The translations under genes were made by a program, and so were the position numbers. 9,007 bases of DNA. It comes from Bacteroidales bacterium. Lineage in GTDB: Bacteria; Bacteroidota; Bacteroidia; Bacteroidales; VadinHA17. The notes beneath the pieces are model-generated. The model was not told where the DNA came from. It did no database searches and saw only the letters and a list, made by a program, of their open reading frames with translations. Below, in pieces: positions 1 through 7,855 of this stretch (its first letter is position 1; each line of letters begins with the position of its first letter). Location: positions 24,664-33,670 of the forward strand of contig PMIG01000235.1 of NCBI GenBank assembly GCA_003157055.1, written 5' to 3'.

Positions 1-1325
1 CCAAGGGAATAGACACCGACACATTCACTGATATTGAATGAATAAATATCGTCGCAGCAGGTTCCATTATTGAGAGTCATCGAACCGGGACGGTTAGAAG
101 AAAAGAACCCTTCCTTATTGTTTTTAAATATTGAGAAAAAGTAGTCGTCAAAGGAGGAATTTATTGGTCTTGGTAAAGGAACAGCATCAGTCCATTTACT
201 TAATGAACCTGTCGATTTATATATATCAAAGCCCCCAAACTCATTCTTTCTGCCCTTTGAGCTGAAATAGAGTGTCTGCGTCGAATTATCGTAAAATGGA
301 GAGCATTCGTCACCAATGCTGTTTACTTTATTCGTTAAATCGACGGGATTTCTGTAGATCTTCAGCTTTTTGTCATATTCAGTATACCAGATGTCGAGTC
401 CTCCCCTGCCTCCTGGCCTGTCTGATACAAAATAGAGAATAGTATTTCCGGTTCTCAGGTTCCTGCCGAGAGCAGGCTGAGTTGATGTAAAATTTTCACT
501 GTTTATCGGATATGGAAGCTTTTCAGGCGCCTGCCATTGATTGTCAGCCCGTCGGCTTACAAAGATCTCGCTGATAATTTCATTTTGCCAGTTTTTACGC
601 GACCTTGTAAAAAACAGGTTCGTGCCATCAGCCGAGATAGCTGCATTCCCGGTATTGAATTCAGGATCATTTATTACACTTTCGAGCAGGCCGGTACTTT
701 TCCATTTTCCATTGACCCGCTCTGCCTTGTAAATCTGCCTTACAGGACCTGATTGTTTAGAATTTTCAGAATCGGCTGCCCCGTAATAAATTGTACTATC
801 ATCAACCGGGAAAGGAGAGAAGTCAATATCCGTATGATTCAGAACATTCCCCGGGTGTGTGATAGTGATTTTTCGGTCGTCAGTCAGGTTGTTCTTTGCC
901 CATTGAGAGCTTGCCGAGTATATCGCAGCCAGCTTCCTGTAATTGAATCTGTCGCTTTTACTTCTATAGAATCTCTTAAACTTGTTGAACGACTCAATCG
1001 CATTATCGTATTTCTCGAGATTCATGCAAACCAATCCCTTGCTGTAATAAGCCAGGGGATATTTAACCGGATTGATACTAATTACTGAATCATAATACTG
1101 ATCTGCCATCTTATAATCTCTTGTTTCGAAATAAAGATTTGCCTGCCTGTAGATCAGTTTAATATCCTTGTTTTTCTTATCTGCATGCTTTCCGGAATAT
1201 TCATCTGAATCCTTAGATGCCATTGCAGGCATATTTGATAATTGAATAATAAAAAAGGAGAACAGCAAAATGAAATTCATTCTGAAAAAATCCAAGATTC
1301 CGTATATCATTTTATTGTTATCCAT
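1..1325 (-). CDS. PorE-like TPR/PD40 beta-propeller protein, N-terminal part (runs off the window)
   Basis: An open minus-strand frame runs from an ATG at 1325 to the window edge: 441 complete codons, no stop. Residues about 16-37 form a hydrophobic secretion signal ending in MPAMA; M1, M6 and M16 are all possible starts, and M1 or M6 is preferred because Arg15 then gives a positive n-region. Residues about 54-140 resemble two TPR units (YRQANLYFETRDYKMADQYY; AYYSKGLVCMNLEKYDNAIE). From about 165 come five PD40/WD40-like blades, with FSPFPVDDSTIYYG, ISADGTNLFFTRSR, ILYFVSDRPGGRGGLDIWY, TLYFSSKGRKNEFGGFDIYK and EGFFSSNRPGS...CCDDIYSF. This order matches PorE of the type IX secretion system and related OmpA-family proteins, which continue with a carboxypeptidase-regulatory-like fold and a peptidoglycan-binding OmpA domain; those would lie outside the window. 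The gene follows a PorP/SprF gene after 14 bases, so it is probably cotranscribed and may tether that complex to the cell wall. The architecture is well supported; the PorE-like role is inference. Confidence 0.85.
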   Translation of the reverse strand, partial: MDNNKMIYGILDFFRMNFILLFSFFIIQLSNMPAMASKDSDEYSGKHADKKNKDIKLIYRQANLYFETRDYKMADQYYDSVISINPVKYPLAYYSKGLVCMNLEKYDNAIESFNKFKRFYRSKSDRFNYRKLAAIYSASSQWAKNNLTDDRKITITHPGNVLNHTDIDFSPFPVDDSTIYYGAADSENSKQSGPVRQIYKAERVNGKWKSTGLLESVINDPEFNTGNAAISADGTNLFFTRSRKNWQNEIISEIFVSRRADNQWQAPEKLPYPINSENFTSTQPALGRNLRTGNTILYFVSDRPGGRGGLDIWYTEYDKKLKIYRNPVDLTNKVNSIGDECSPFYDNSTQTLYFSSKGRKNEFGGFDIYKSTGSLSKWTDAVPLPRPINSSFDDYFFSIFKNNKEGFFSSNRPGSMTLNNGTCCDDIYSFNISECVGVYSL

Positions 1326-1339
1326 TGAACCGGAGTTTT

Positions 1340-2407
1340 TTAATTTATGATATAGCATGGCAGACTCGTAATATTACTGGTATGGCTTTTACCCGTATAT
1401 ATCAGTGACACCTCAAATGCGCCGTTGAAGTTTGTTACTTTATGCAATGGGGAAATATTAAAATCGTAAGTCAGCCCAATGTTGAACTGCTTTAGTTCTG
1501 CTCCTCCTCCTAAAATATAAGCATCTATGTCACGAACAGGATTTAACCGCAGCATCATTACTGCATATAGTTTTGTCACCGGTAGATTTGACTGTAATAT
1601 CGAATAATCTCCTGCACTGCCAAGAAGAAATTCATTCGCTCCGGGTGTATAGCTGTAAAGAATATCCGGTTTCAAATCAATCCTGGCGTTGACCGGAATC
1701 AATACCTCGCTGCTAAAATTTAATTTCATTGGGAGCCGAATACCCGTTGAGGATGTCGAAAACCTCTGTACAGGCATGTTCAGATGACTGACTGAAATGC
1801 CTGCCGATGGTATAATTTTATTTATAATGGTGCGCCAGAATATTCCCGCATTAAGGTCCAGGTACCTGAGTCTGTCGTCCAGGTTGTTCTCAAGATTAGG
1901 TAATGTAGCATCGAAAAACTGACTCAGCTGGTTGAACTGTGAACTGAAGGTCAAACCTTCAAGATTAAATGATTTGAAGACGAAACCCGGTTGCAATCCA
2001 AATGTAAACTGTTGATTATTAATTATCTTGGAATAGCTGACAGAGAGCATGAATTCATCTGCCAATAAATTAAATGACGATGACTGATCATGAAGGATCA
2101 GCCCACCGATACCAAATGAATGACCTGAAATGTTCAAATTCTTATCAACCGAAGTAATGATTGTTTCATATGGGATACCGACTTTTGCCCACTGGTTCCT
2201 GTAAATATTCGCAACTCTGATATCTTTTCCTGACATTCCTGTATTTGCTGGATTTATCAGAAGCGGAGCAGCAAAAAACTGTGAGAAATGAATATCCTGT
2301 GCCTGAACGCCTGGCATCTGAGAAAACAGAATAATAATAACCAGATGCAGTAAGTGTGATCGCTTAAATACAACTTTATTTGATTTATATGTCAGGCAGG
2401 GCTGCAT
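1340..2407 (-). CDS. PorP/SprF family type IX secretion system membrane protein (intact)
   Basis: A 355-residue protein with a basic n-region (K8, K11, K15, R16), a hydrophobic core (LLHLVIIILFSQ) and a likely signal peptidase I site after VQA36. The mature protein opens with QDIHFSQFFAAPLLINPA, the hallmark start of the PorP/SprF family (TIGR03519). It continues as alternating amphipathic strands, as expected for an outer-membrane beta-barrel, and reaches a typical final-strand region, FNIGLTYDFNISPLH then GAFEVSLIY (about 308-337). An 18-residue tail with one Cys follows. The length is normal for the family. The next in-frame Met is inside the signal peptide, so the ATG at 2407 is the only sensible start, although it has no clear Shine-Dalgarno sequence. 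In characterised gliding bacteria SprF-like proteins are needed for secretion of the neighbouring type B sorting-domain cargo. The giant PKD protein directly upstream (42-base gap) is the probable cargo, and the PorE-like gene follows after 14 bases. Confidence 0.93.
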   Translation of the reverse strand: MQPCLTYKSNKVVFKRSHLLHLVIIILFSQMPGVQAQDIHFSQFFAAPLLINPANTGMSGKDIRVANIYRNQWAKVGIPYETIITSVDKNLNISGHSFGIGGLILHDQSSSFNLLADEFMLSVSYSKIINNQQFTFGLQPGFVFKSFNLEGLTFSSQFNQLSQFFDATLPNLENNLDDRLRYLDLNAGIFWRTIINKIIPSAGISVSHLNMPVQRFSTSSTGIRLPMKLNFSSEVLIPVNARIDLKPDILYSYTPGANEFLLGSAGDYSILQSNLPVTKLYAVMMLRLNPVRDIDAYILGGGAELKQFNIGLTYDFNISPLHKVTNFNGAFEVSLIYTGKSHTSNITSLPCYIIN

Positions 2408-2449
2408 CAGGCTAAATTGATTTGTAATTAATCAAAAAATTCATTCGTT
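2408..2449 (-). other. 42-base AT-rich spacer between cargo gene and PorP gene
   Basis: This is the widest gap in the block. It contains a 6-bp inverted repeat, TTGATT (2417-2422) and AATCAA (2430-2435), with a 7-base loop. With one G-C pair and no proper U-tract it is unlikely to terminate transcription. I see no convincing Bacteroidota promoter (TTG at -33 with TAnnTTTG at -7). It probably only separates two cotranscribed genes, or could slightly attenuate or stabilise the message. Confidence 0.3.
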
Positions 2450-5400
2450 TCATTTTAATAGTAAGAATTCCCCCTTCCTTTCAAATGTATATCCGTGAAT
2501 AGTTGTGGCCTTTACCGCATATTTATATGTATCTATATTTTGAAGATGACCATTCACATATCCGTCCCAGCCCTGCTGAACATCATTTGTTGAGAAGACA
2601 ATTTCTCCCCACCGGTTGAATATTCTCATCTCAAAATCTGCAATGTTTTTTTCTTCGAACTTGAATATATCATTATTTGAATCACCGTTCGGAGTGAATG
2701 CCGAAGGTGCTTCAAGATAGAAATCAGCAATCACATTAACATTGAACTTTTCAAACAGATCGAAGCAGTCATTCTTCATTTCAACCTTATAGAGAGTCGC
2801 TTCTGTAGGATTAATCCATGGATTATTGCAGTTCAGGCATGAAATATTAAAATCAGGCGACCATGAATAACTTACATTGCCGGCAGAAGGTGAAACTACC
2901 AGTTGGATTTTTTCGCCAATGTAAATTGTAGTGTCACTTAGAGGCGATCTGCCTATATCAAATGGCTGGTTTACCAGAACCGTTTTCTTTCGGCTTGCTG
3001 AACATGCATCATTATTCGTAACCACAGCCGTATATGTTGTCGAGCTGGATGGACTGGCTGTTACTGTGAATGATGAGGTGCTGCTCAGGCCTGTCGATGG
3101 TGTCCATTTGATCTCCGAGCTGGCATCGCCACTGACACTAAGGGTCACGGAAGTTTTTCCCGGGCATATAGTTGAATCGCCTGAAATTGAAAAATCAGGT
3201 GTCGGATATACAGTAAAATCCTTTGCCAGGGTATCAGTGCAGCCGCTTCCATCCTTTGCAACGAGCTTGATATTATATTCTCCTGTTTTCCCGAATAGGA
3301 TATTATTGAAATTATAATCGGTAGATGACCTGACATTATTGACATACCAATCCCAGGAACTTGAATAAACTGACTTATTCACCAGGTAAAGCTTACTTCC
3401 GAAACAAATATTCAGGGTACTGTCGCTGCTGCTGAATTTAGCCTGTACTTTTGAAACCGAGATTGTATCAAGTATAAGAATCGCATTGCAGGTACTGTTT
3501 ATCAGCTGGACTGATGGGATAATTTTCCCCCGTGAAGTGTACCTGTGGGTAGTCGTATTCACGGTCGAAGTGGTCCCATCTCCAAACAGCCATTTCCACT
3601 GGGTAACATCCTTTAATGAATCGATCTTAAAAGAAACAGCATCATTATAGCATATATTAAGGGGAGCAACGCTGACATATGCCGTTGGTCCCATAATTGA
3701 AATATGCCTTGAACGGCTCGCCGAACAACCATTCAAAGTTCGTATAGTGAGCTGGGCAGTATAATTTCCCGGCTTTGTAAATGTATATTTCACATCTCCT
3801 GAGCTCCTGTCAACAAGGGTATTTGATCCGAATGTCCAGAGAAAATCAACAGCAGGACTTCCAATTGTATTGTTATGTATAAAATGCAGATTATCAGGAT
3901 AACAATAAAAAATACTGTCGCCAACCGTGAAATTGGCATCTGCTTTTTCGACACTGATATAATTTGATTTTATAACCTTGCCGCTGCAGCCGTCTTTCAG
4001 TGCTGTCAGCGAAACGGTATACTTACCGGCGCTGGCATAAGTATGCTTATTTGTAGTGGCTGACGTTGTGCCGTCTCCAAAGTCCCAGTACATATTTGTG
4101 AGGGTTGTGTCCGCAGGAGTAAAGACAACAATCTCTCCGGCACAAATAGCATTGTCGTTTGCCTGAAAATCACAATTTGCATCTGTCAGCGAAGTCGGTA
4201 TAGCATTATTGCTTGAACATTTATAGGTATCATATACAGTGAGAGCAGGGTAATATGTCTGTTTTTTATTACTTGTATATGTGTGTGCTATATTTATGCT
4301 GTTTGTGCTGTCAGAAGTCTGGTCCCCAAAATTCCAGATCCAGTTTACAATGGTTGTATCCGTGGATGTATTTTTGAAATTTACGGAAAGTTCCGGTATA
4401 CAGCCATTCTTTTTATCGGTTGTGAAACTTCCTTCGGGTCTGAAGACATGAACCGGCTTTTTAGAAGTTACCATACATCCGTTGTCGGCCGTTACGATCA
4501 GCTTTATCGTGTCATTTCCCTTTGAAGTGTAAATATGATCGTAAGTTCTCAGGAAGGTTCTTCTTGGTGGAGAATCGTCTCCAAAATACCATAAGAAGCC
4601 TTCATTATAACAAGTATTGATATAATCAATTGATGAAGAAGCATTCAGATGCACAGTATCGCCGGCACAAAGTATCGTATCGCTGACAGTAAAAGCAGAT
4701 TTTGCGCTGCGAGCCTGAATGAGCTTTGACCTTGTCAGCGTACAACCCGATGAAATATCTGAGACAGTAAGCTTTGCTGAATAATCCCCTCTCCCCGGAA
4801 AAACATATCTTAGGGAATCGACATTATATATTACTGCAGTATCAATATTCCATGTGAGTGATGAGGCAGGTGTAATGCCGTTTTTAAAATGATAGACCAG
4901 CGGAGTATCGCAACTGAAAGATCCGGTGAAATTTCCGACAGGTCCCTTAATTTTCAGGATGTTGTGCTTTATGGTATCCGAAAGACATCCGTTATAGTCG
5001 GTCTGAAGACTTATATTCTTATAACCTGCAGTGTCGGTATATACTGTAATGTCAGTATCAGGTCTGGACGTGAAATTTAAGTCAAACAGATTATTCGATT
5101 TAAATCGCCACATATTTACCACTGAATTGTTGTTGGCATCACCGGTAAGATGTATTGTTCCCCCATTGCATACTTCAGCCGGAGTTACGGTAAAATCAGG
5201 TACCAGCTTATCGCCTGCAACAACCCTTACAACCTCAGAAGTATCATAACATTTGCCGCTTTTGATAATTTCTGAGATATTGTATACTCCCGGCCTGGTA
5301 AAAGTATACTTCACCGGTGAATTGGTAAAGGCGGTGAGTGAATCTTTACCGAATTTATAAGTAAAGGCATCTATCCCGGCTACCGATTTGCTGCTGTCGG

Positions 5401-6865
5401 AAAAGCTTACTTGCAAAGGAACACATCCTGAGACTTTATCAGGCACAAACCGGGCTACCGGCAATGCTACAGTAACCACATTTGTAATAGAATCGAAGCA
5501 AACTCCGCCGTTGGAGGCTACCAGCTTGAAAGGCAGACTGATCTTATTAATCTCATGATTATAAATCTGTTCGTAAGTTTCAGCTGGAAGGTCTTTTTGT
5601 GTAATCGTATAAGAAGTTACCTTTTCATTCGAAATCAGCTTGCCTGACAGATACCAGTTAAACCTGTCGGCATTTAACGAAGCATTTACCAGGTCGACCT
5701 GCGACGGCACTGCACAGAACAAATTATCTTTCAGTGAGAATGCTGCTTTAATGTAGCTCTTGGCAAAGGATGCAGAAATACTATCGGTGCAATATGATTT
5801 TTTGCCATAAATCAATTTGACATCGATTTTCCCCGATCCTGTCACTTTGTATATTATTGAATTTCTTCCCGGGAAAGTCGAAGTTATATTATTATCGGTG
5901 ATGATCCACGTATAATCAGGCAGATTGGCAGTGGAACAAACAATTTGGTACGTCCCATCACAAAGATAGGGTGTACTGACTATATTATTCTTAGCATCAT
6001 AAACAGACAATGTTCCTTTTGCATAACCGACTATGATATATGACGGTTTAGTCAGTGAATCCGAACAGCCAAACTGATCTGTTGCCATTAATTTAACATT
6101 ATAGCTGCCGGCTGAAGTATAAATAGATGAGTTGCTTAAATCGGTCGAAGTCTTACCGTTTCCAAAATCCCATTTATAGTTCATCATAGAAGAGCCTGTT
6201 GTCAAATTGGTAAAGGACACGTTCACCGGGGGTGAGCAGGCGAAGGTGTCGGTGGCGGCAAAGTTCACATTTGGCTTATTGGCAACAGTAATAAATTTAT
6301 CAGATTCATAAATGCTGTAGCAGCCGTTCTTATCAGTGACCTTAAGAATTATATCATAAGTTCCGGTTTTGTCATAGGTATATTGTGCTGATTTACCATC
6401 GGCAAAATCGCCGTTTCTGAAATCCCAGGAAGTATTCATAATATCTGACCAACCTGCAGTTGATGTGCTCGTATAATTAATCAGCAATGGGGGACATCCA
6501 TATGCTTTATCGGAAATGAAACTTGCAGATGGACCTCCAAAAACTGTAATTGTTGTGCTGGTGCTGTCCCAATTAACTCCGTCAGTAACTTTGAGCGTTA
6601 CCTTATATTGCCCGGCTTCTGAATATAATTGTTCTTTTACCGAGTCGTCAGTAGCGGTAACAATCGCACCAAGATCAAAATCCCAGATGTAGGTAATACC
6701 GGTCCCATGTGTGGAGTTATTGGTAAATCTTACTATTGCTGGAGCACATTTGCTTAGTTGAGAATAGCTGAATTTAGCCGTAATGCCAAAGGTTGAAGTA
6801 ATAATTACCTGTGAAATCAATATGACCAGACAATATTTTGATATATGCTTTATCATTGAAGTCAT
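2450..6865 (-). CDS. Giant PKD-repeat secreted protein with gliding-motility-associated (type B) C-terminal sorting domain
   Basis: A 1471-residue protein. Residues 1-27 are a signal peptide (core YCLVILISQVIITSTFG); the start may be M1 (6865) or M4 (6856), and neither has a clear Shine-Dalgarno. Residues about 29-1221 hold some 14 PKD-like repeats of 75-98 residues, the clearest with WDF/WxFGDG signatures (IWDFD, SWDFRNG, KWDFGNG, WYFGDD, WNFGDQ, YWDFGDGTTS, WLFGDGTTS) and Y-G-x-Y/F-type strands. Repeats 4-8 and 14 are divergent. Residues 1222-1301 and 1302-1380 are Ig-like modules common in such proteins (TPSTGLSS; SPDFNISCLNCNNP). Residues about 1383-1471 are the type B sorting domain (TIGR04131/CHU_C family): SAFTPNGDSNNDIF, MRIFNRWGEIVF, GWDG and the terminal KGEFLLLK. 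The protein should cross the inner membrane by Sec, be exported by the type IX system and stay on the surface as a long stalk or adhesin. I see no catalytic domain. It lies between two PorP-type genes; the one directly downstream is its likely partner. It ends in TGA straight after the sorting domain. Confidence 0.93.
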   Translation of the reverse strand: MTSMIKHISKYCLVILISQVIITSTFGITAKFSYSQLSKCAPAIVRFTNNSTHGTGITYIWDFDLGAIVTATDDSVKEQLYSEAGQYKVTLKVTDGVNWDSTSTTITVFGGPSASFISDKAYGCPPLLINYTSTSTAGWSDIMNTSWDFRNGDFADGKSAQYTYDKTGTYDIILKVTDKNGCYSIYESDKFITVANKPNVNFAATDTFACSPPVNVSFTNLTTGSSMMNYKWDFGNGKTSTDLSNSSIYTSAGSYNVKLMATDQFGCSDSLTKPSYIIVGYAKGTLSVYDAKNNIVSTPYLCDGTYQIVCSTANLPDYTWIITDNNITSTFPGRNSIIYKVTGSGKIDVKLIYGKKSYCTDSISASFAKSYIKAAFSLKDNLFCAVPSQVDLVNASLNADRFNWYLSGKLISNEKVTSYTITQKDLPAETYEQIYNHEINKISLPFKLVASNGGVCFDSITNVVTVALPVARFVPDKVSGCVPLQVSFSDSSKSVAGIDAFTYKFGKDSLTAFTNSPVKYTFTRPGVYNISEIIKSGKCYDTSEVVRVVAGDKLVPDFTVTPAEVCNGGTIHLTGDANNNSVVNMWRFKSNNLFDLNFTSRPDTDITVYTDTAGYKNISLQTDYNGCLSDTIKHNILKIKGPVGNFTGSFSCDTPLVYHFKNGITPASSLTWNIDTAVIYNVDSLRYVFPGRGDYSAKLTVSDISSGCTLTRSKLIQARSAKSAFTVSDTILCAGDTVHLNASSSIDYINTCYNEGFLWYFGDDSPPRRTFLRTYDHIYTSKGNDTIKLIVTADNGCMVTSKKPVHVFRPEGSFTTDKKNGCIPELSVNFKNTSTDTTIVNWIWNFGDQTSDSTNSINIAHTYTSNKKQTYYPALTVYDTYKCSSNNAIPTSLTDANCDFQANDNAICAGEIVVFTPADTTLTNMYWDFGDGTTSATTNKHTYASAGKYTVSLTALKDGCSGKVIKSNYISVEKADANFTVGDSIFYCYPDNLHFIHNNTIGSPAVDFLWTFGSNTLVDRSSGDVKYTFTKPGNYTAQLTIRTLNGCSASRSRHISIMGPTAYVSVAPLNICYNDAVSFKIDSLKDVTQWKWLFGDGTTSTVNTTTHRYTSRGKIIPSVQLINSTCNAILILDTISVSKVQAKFSSSDSTLNICFGSKLYLVNKSVYSSSWDWYVNNVRSSTDYNFNNILFGKTGEYNIKLVAKDGSGCTDTLAKDFTVYPTPDFSISGDSTICPGKTSVTLSVSGDASSEIKWTPSTGLSSTSSFTVTASPSSSTTYTAVVTNNDACSASRKKTVLVNQPFDIGRSPLSDTTIYIGEKIQLVVSPSAGNVSYSWSPDFNISCLNCNNPWINPTEATLYKVEMKNDCFDLFEKFNVNVIADFYLEAPSAFTPNGDSNNDIFKFEEKNIADFEMRIFNRWGEIVFSTNDVQQGWDGYVNGHLQNIDTYKYAVKATTIHGYTFERKGEFLLLK
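3203..6781 (-). repeat. Array of about 14 PKD-like protein repeats
   Basis: Protein-level tandem repeats (residues about 29-1221 of the giant cargo). Each unit begins with a short strand ending in Phe (for example ANFTV, AKFSS), has a Cys near its start and another near its end (usually GC), and many carry W-x-F-G-D-G in the middle. Approximate units by residue: 29-112, 113-198, 199-280, 281-369, 370-467, 468-554, 555-642, 643-719, 720-810, 811-894, 895-973, 974-1060, 1061-1138, 1139-1221. The repeats are strongly diverged and I saw no near-identical DNA copies, so the array is old rather than freshly amplified. Unit borders are estimated by eye. Confidence 0.75.
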
Positions 6866-6876
6866 CAGGATTGTAC

Positions 6877-7032
6877 TTAACGATACCAGAATTCCTTGCT
6901 ACCGCACCGTACCTTAGTGGAAGCCGATTTGGCAGGGATGCGGTATTCAAGCATTACCTCATGGGTCCCGTACATGCAATATTTGGAAAGGAGGCTTTGA
7001 TCATAGGCATATCCTATCCTGAAATATGGTCA
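6877..7032 (-). pseudogene. Detached C-terminal coding segment of the upstream PorP/SprF gene, behind an in-frame TGA
   Basis: After the TGA (7032-7030) the same reading frame continues as PYFRIGYAYDQSLLSK, then GTHEVMLEYRI, then a polar tail ending KEFWYR, closed by TAA at 6879-6877: 50 codons. FRIGYAYDQSLL...GTHEVMLEY is the closing part of PorP/SprF proteins; the intact paralogue in this window has the equivalent FNIGLTYDFNISPL...GAFEVSLIY. No frame change is needed, so the lesion is one nonsense codon. A single base change from a sense codon such as TGG or CGA would explain it. Reading through also shrinks the gap to the next gene from 164 to 11 bases, in line with the other gaps in this block. 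The segment has no credible start of its own. Confidence 0.82.
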
Positions 7033-7851
7033 GATCATTACTCCTAAAAGCAATGTCATCTCACGCGAAGTCCGGCAGGTCAATCCGATATCGAGAATTT
7101 CCTGCGGCCCTTTATTTAGCGGACCGGTAATCATTTTTGCCGGGCGTTTGACACGGATGAAGACATTACCTTCAACAACAGTAAGATTAAACCTGTTAAC
7201 AACCTGCATTCCAAAACTATAGGAGAGCATCATTGGATTATCATTCCTGTAAATAGCATAGGCATAACGATGATTAGTATTGAGGAAAAGGCTATCTGAT
7301 TTGCTGATCGACATCAGGTGAGTTGAAGAGATGCCGGCAATGAAGTGAGCGTTCTGAAATTCAAATCCCACGTTCACATCGGGCTGGTTAATTTTATTAT
7401 AATAATTATAGAGTGAAGGATCGCCGGCAGTTTCAGCCTCAAGCTTCGATGCATCCATTGTGCGTATGAACATGCCTCCCGAAAGACCCATGGATAAAGC
7501 CCATTTGTCTTTCTTCGCAATGCGGAACGCATATGTAAGCATAGGATTGAAGGATTGTGTAGCTCCTATCTTGTCATCTACAAATGACAATCCGAATGCT
7601 GAATGGATGGCATCATAATATTCTGATACCTGTACATTCAGTACTACAGGAGCTCCATTGATGCCAACCCATTGATAGCGTGTGTTGCAAAACAGGTACA
7701 GGTAATCTGTCCGTGCAATAAAAGCCGGATTGTAATTGGCCCTGTTATTCCAGTGAGTTGAAAGGCTTATGTCAGTCTGTGCCATTACCTCCAATCCAGA
7801 CATCAGACAGATAGTTGTCAATAAAAATGCATATCGCCTCCTCATTTCCAT
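7030..7851 (-). CDS. PorP/SprF family protein, cut short by an in-frame TGA
   Basis: A 273-residue frame. Its signal peptide has an Arg-rich n-region (MEMRRRYAF), a core LLTTICLMSG and a likely cleavage after VMA24. The mature part shows family features: NRANYNPAFIARTDYLYLF, RYQWVGINGAPVVLNVQVS (the conserved R-x-QW-x-G-I-x-GAP), and repeated barrel strands. The frame stops at TGA 7032-7030 after TLLLGVMI, before the closing strands. The same frame then continues for 50 codons to TAA 6879-6877 with the family's C-terminal pattern (separate entry), restoring 324 codon positions, a normal length. As it stands the product would lack its terminal barrel strands and probably fail to insert in the outer membrane. 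The start at 7851 is 4 bases after the stop of the upstream cargo gene, suggesting translational coupling; M3 (7845) is an alternative start with AGAG better spaced before it. The product is the likely partner of the upstream cargo. Family assignment is firm; whether the gene still works is open. Confidence 0.88.
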   Translation of the reverse strand: MEMRRRYAFLLTTICLMSGLEVMAQTDISLSTHWNNRANYNPAFIARTDYLYLFCNTRYQWVGINGAPVVLNVQVSEYYDAIHSAFGLSFVDDKIGATQSFNPMLTYAFRIAKKDKWALSMGLSGGMFIRTMDASKLEAETAGDPSLYNYYNKINQPDVNVGFEFQNAHFIAGISSTHLMSISKSDSLFLNTNHRYAYAIYRNDNPMMLSYSFGMQVVNRFNLTVVEGNVFIRVKRPAKMITGPLNKGPQEILDIGLTCRTSREMTLLLGVMI

Positions 7852-7855
7852 CTCT

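Noticed and set aside
537..1088. Plus-strand open frames of 63-111 codons
   Set aside because: They lie antisense to the TPR/PD40 gene, whose frame is continuous and rich in recognisable motifs; their translations resemble no family I know.
2417..2435. Inverted repeat as a transcription terminator
   Set aside because: Six base pairs with one G-C and no real U-tract; genes on both sides form one functional set.
2827..2837. C-x-x-C (residues 1343 and 1346) as a metal or redox site
   Set aside because: SC-x-NC-x-NP is a usual feature of the Ig-like module before sorting domains in these proteins, probably structural.
2931..5249. Several 60-130 codon frames on either strand inside the giant PKD gene
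   Set aside because: They overlap a continuous 1471-codon gene with clear repeats; chance frames are expected in such a long gene.
7030..7032. TGA reassigned to an amino acid in this organism
   Set aside because: TGA ends both cargo genes exactly after their sorting domains (2452-2450 and 7858-7856), so it works as a stop.
7008..7032. TGA read as selenocysteine
   Set aside because: The following inverted repeat has only 5 bp with one G-C pair, the position is in a barrel strand, and PorP proteins are not known selenoproteins.
6838..7047. Plus-strand frame of 69 codons over the gap after the PorP stop
   Set aside because: The minus strand here encodes the PorP C-terminal strands in frame, so this is antisense shadow.
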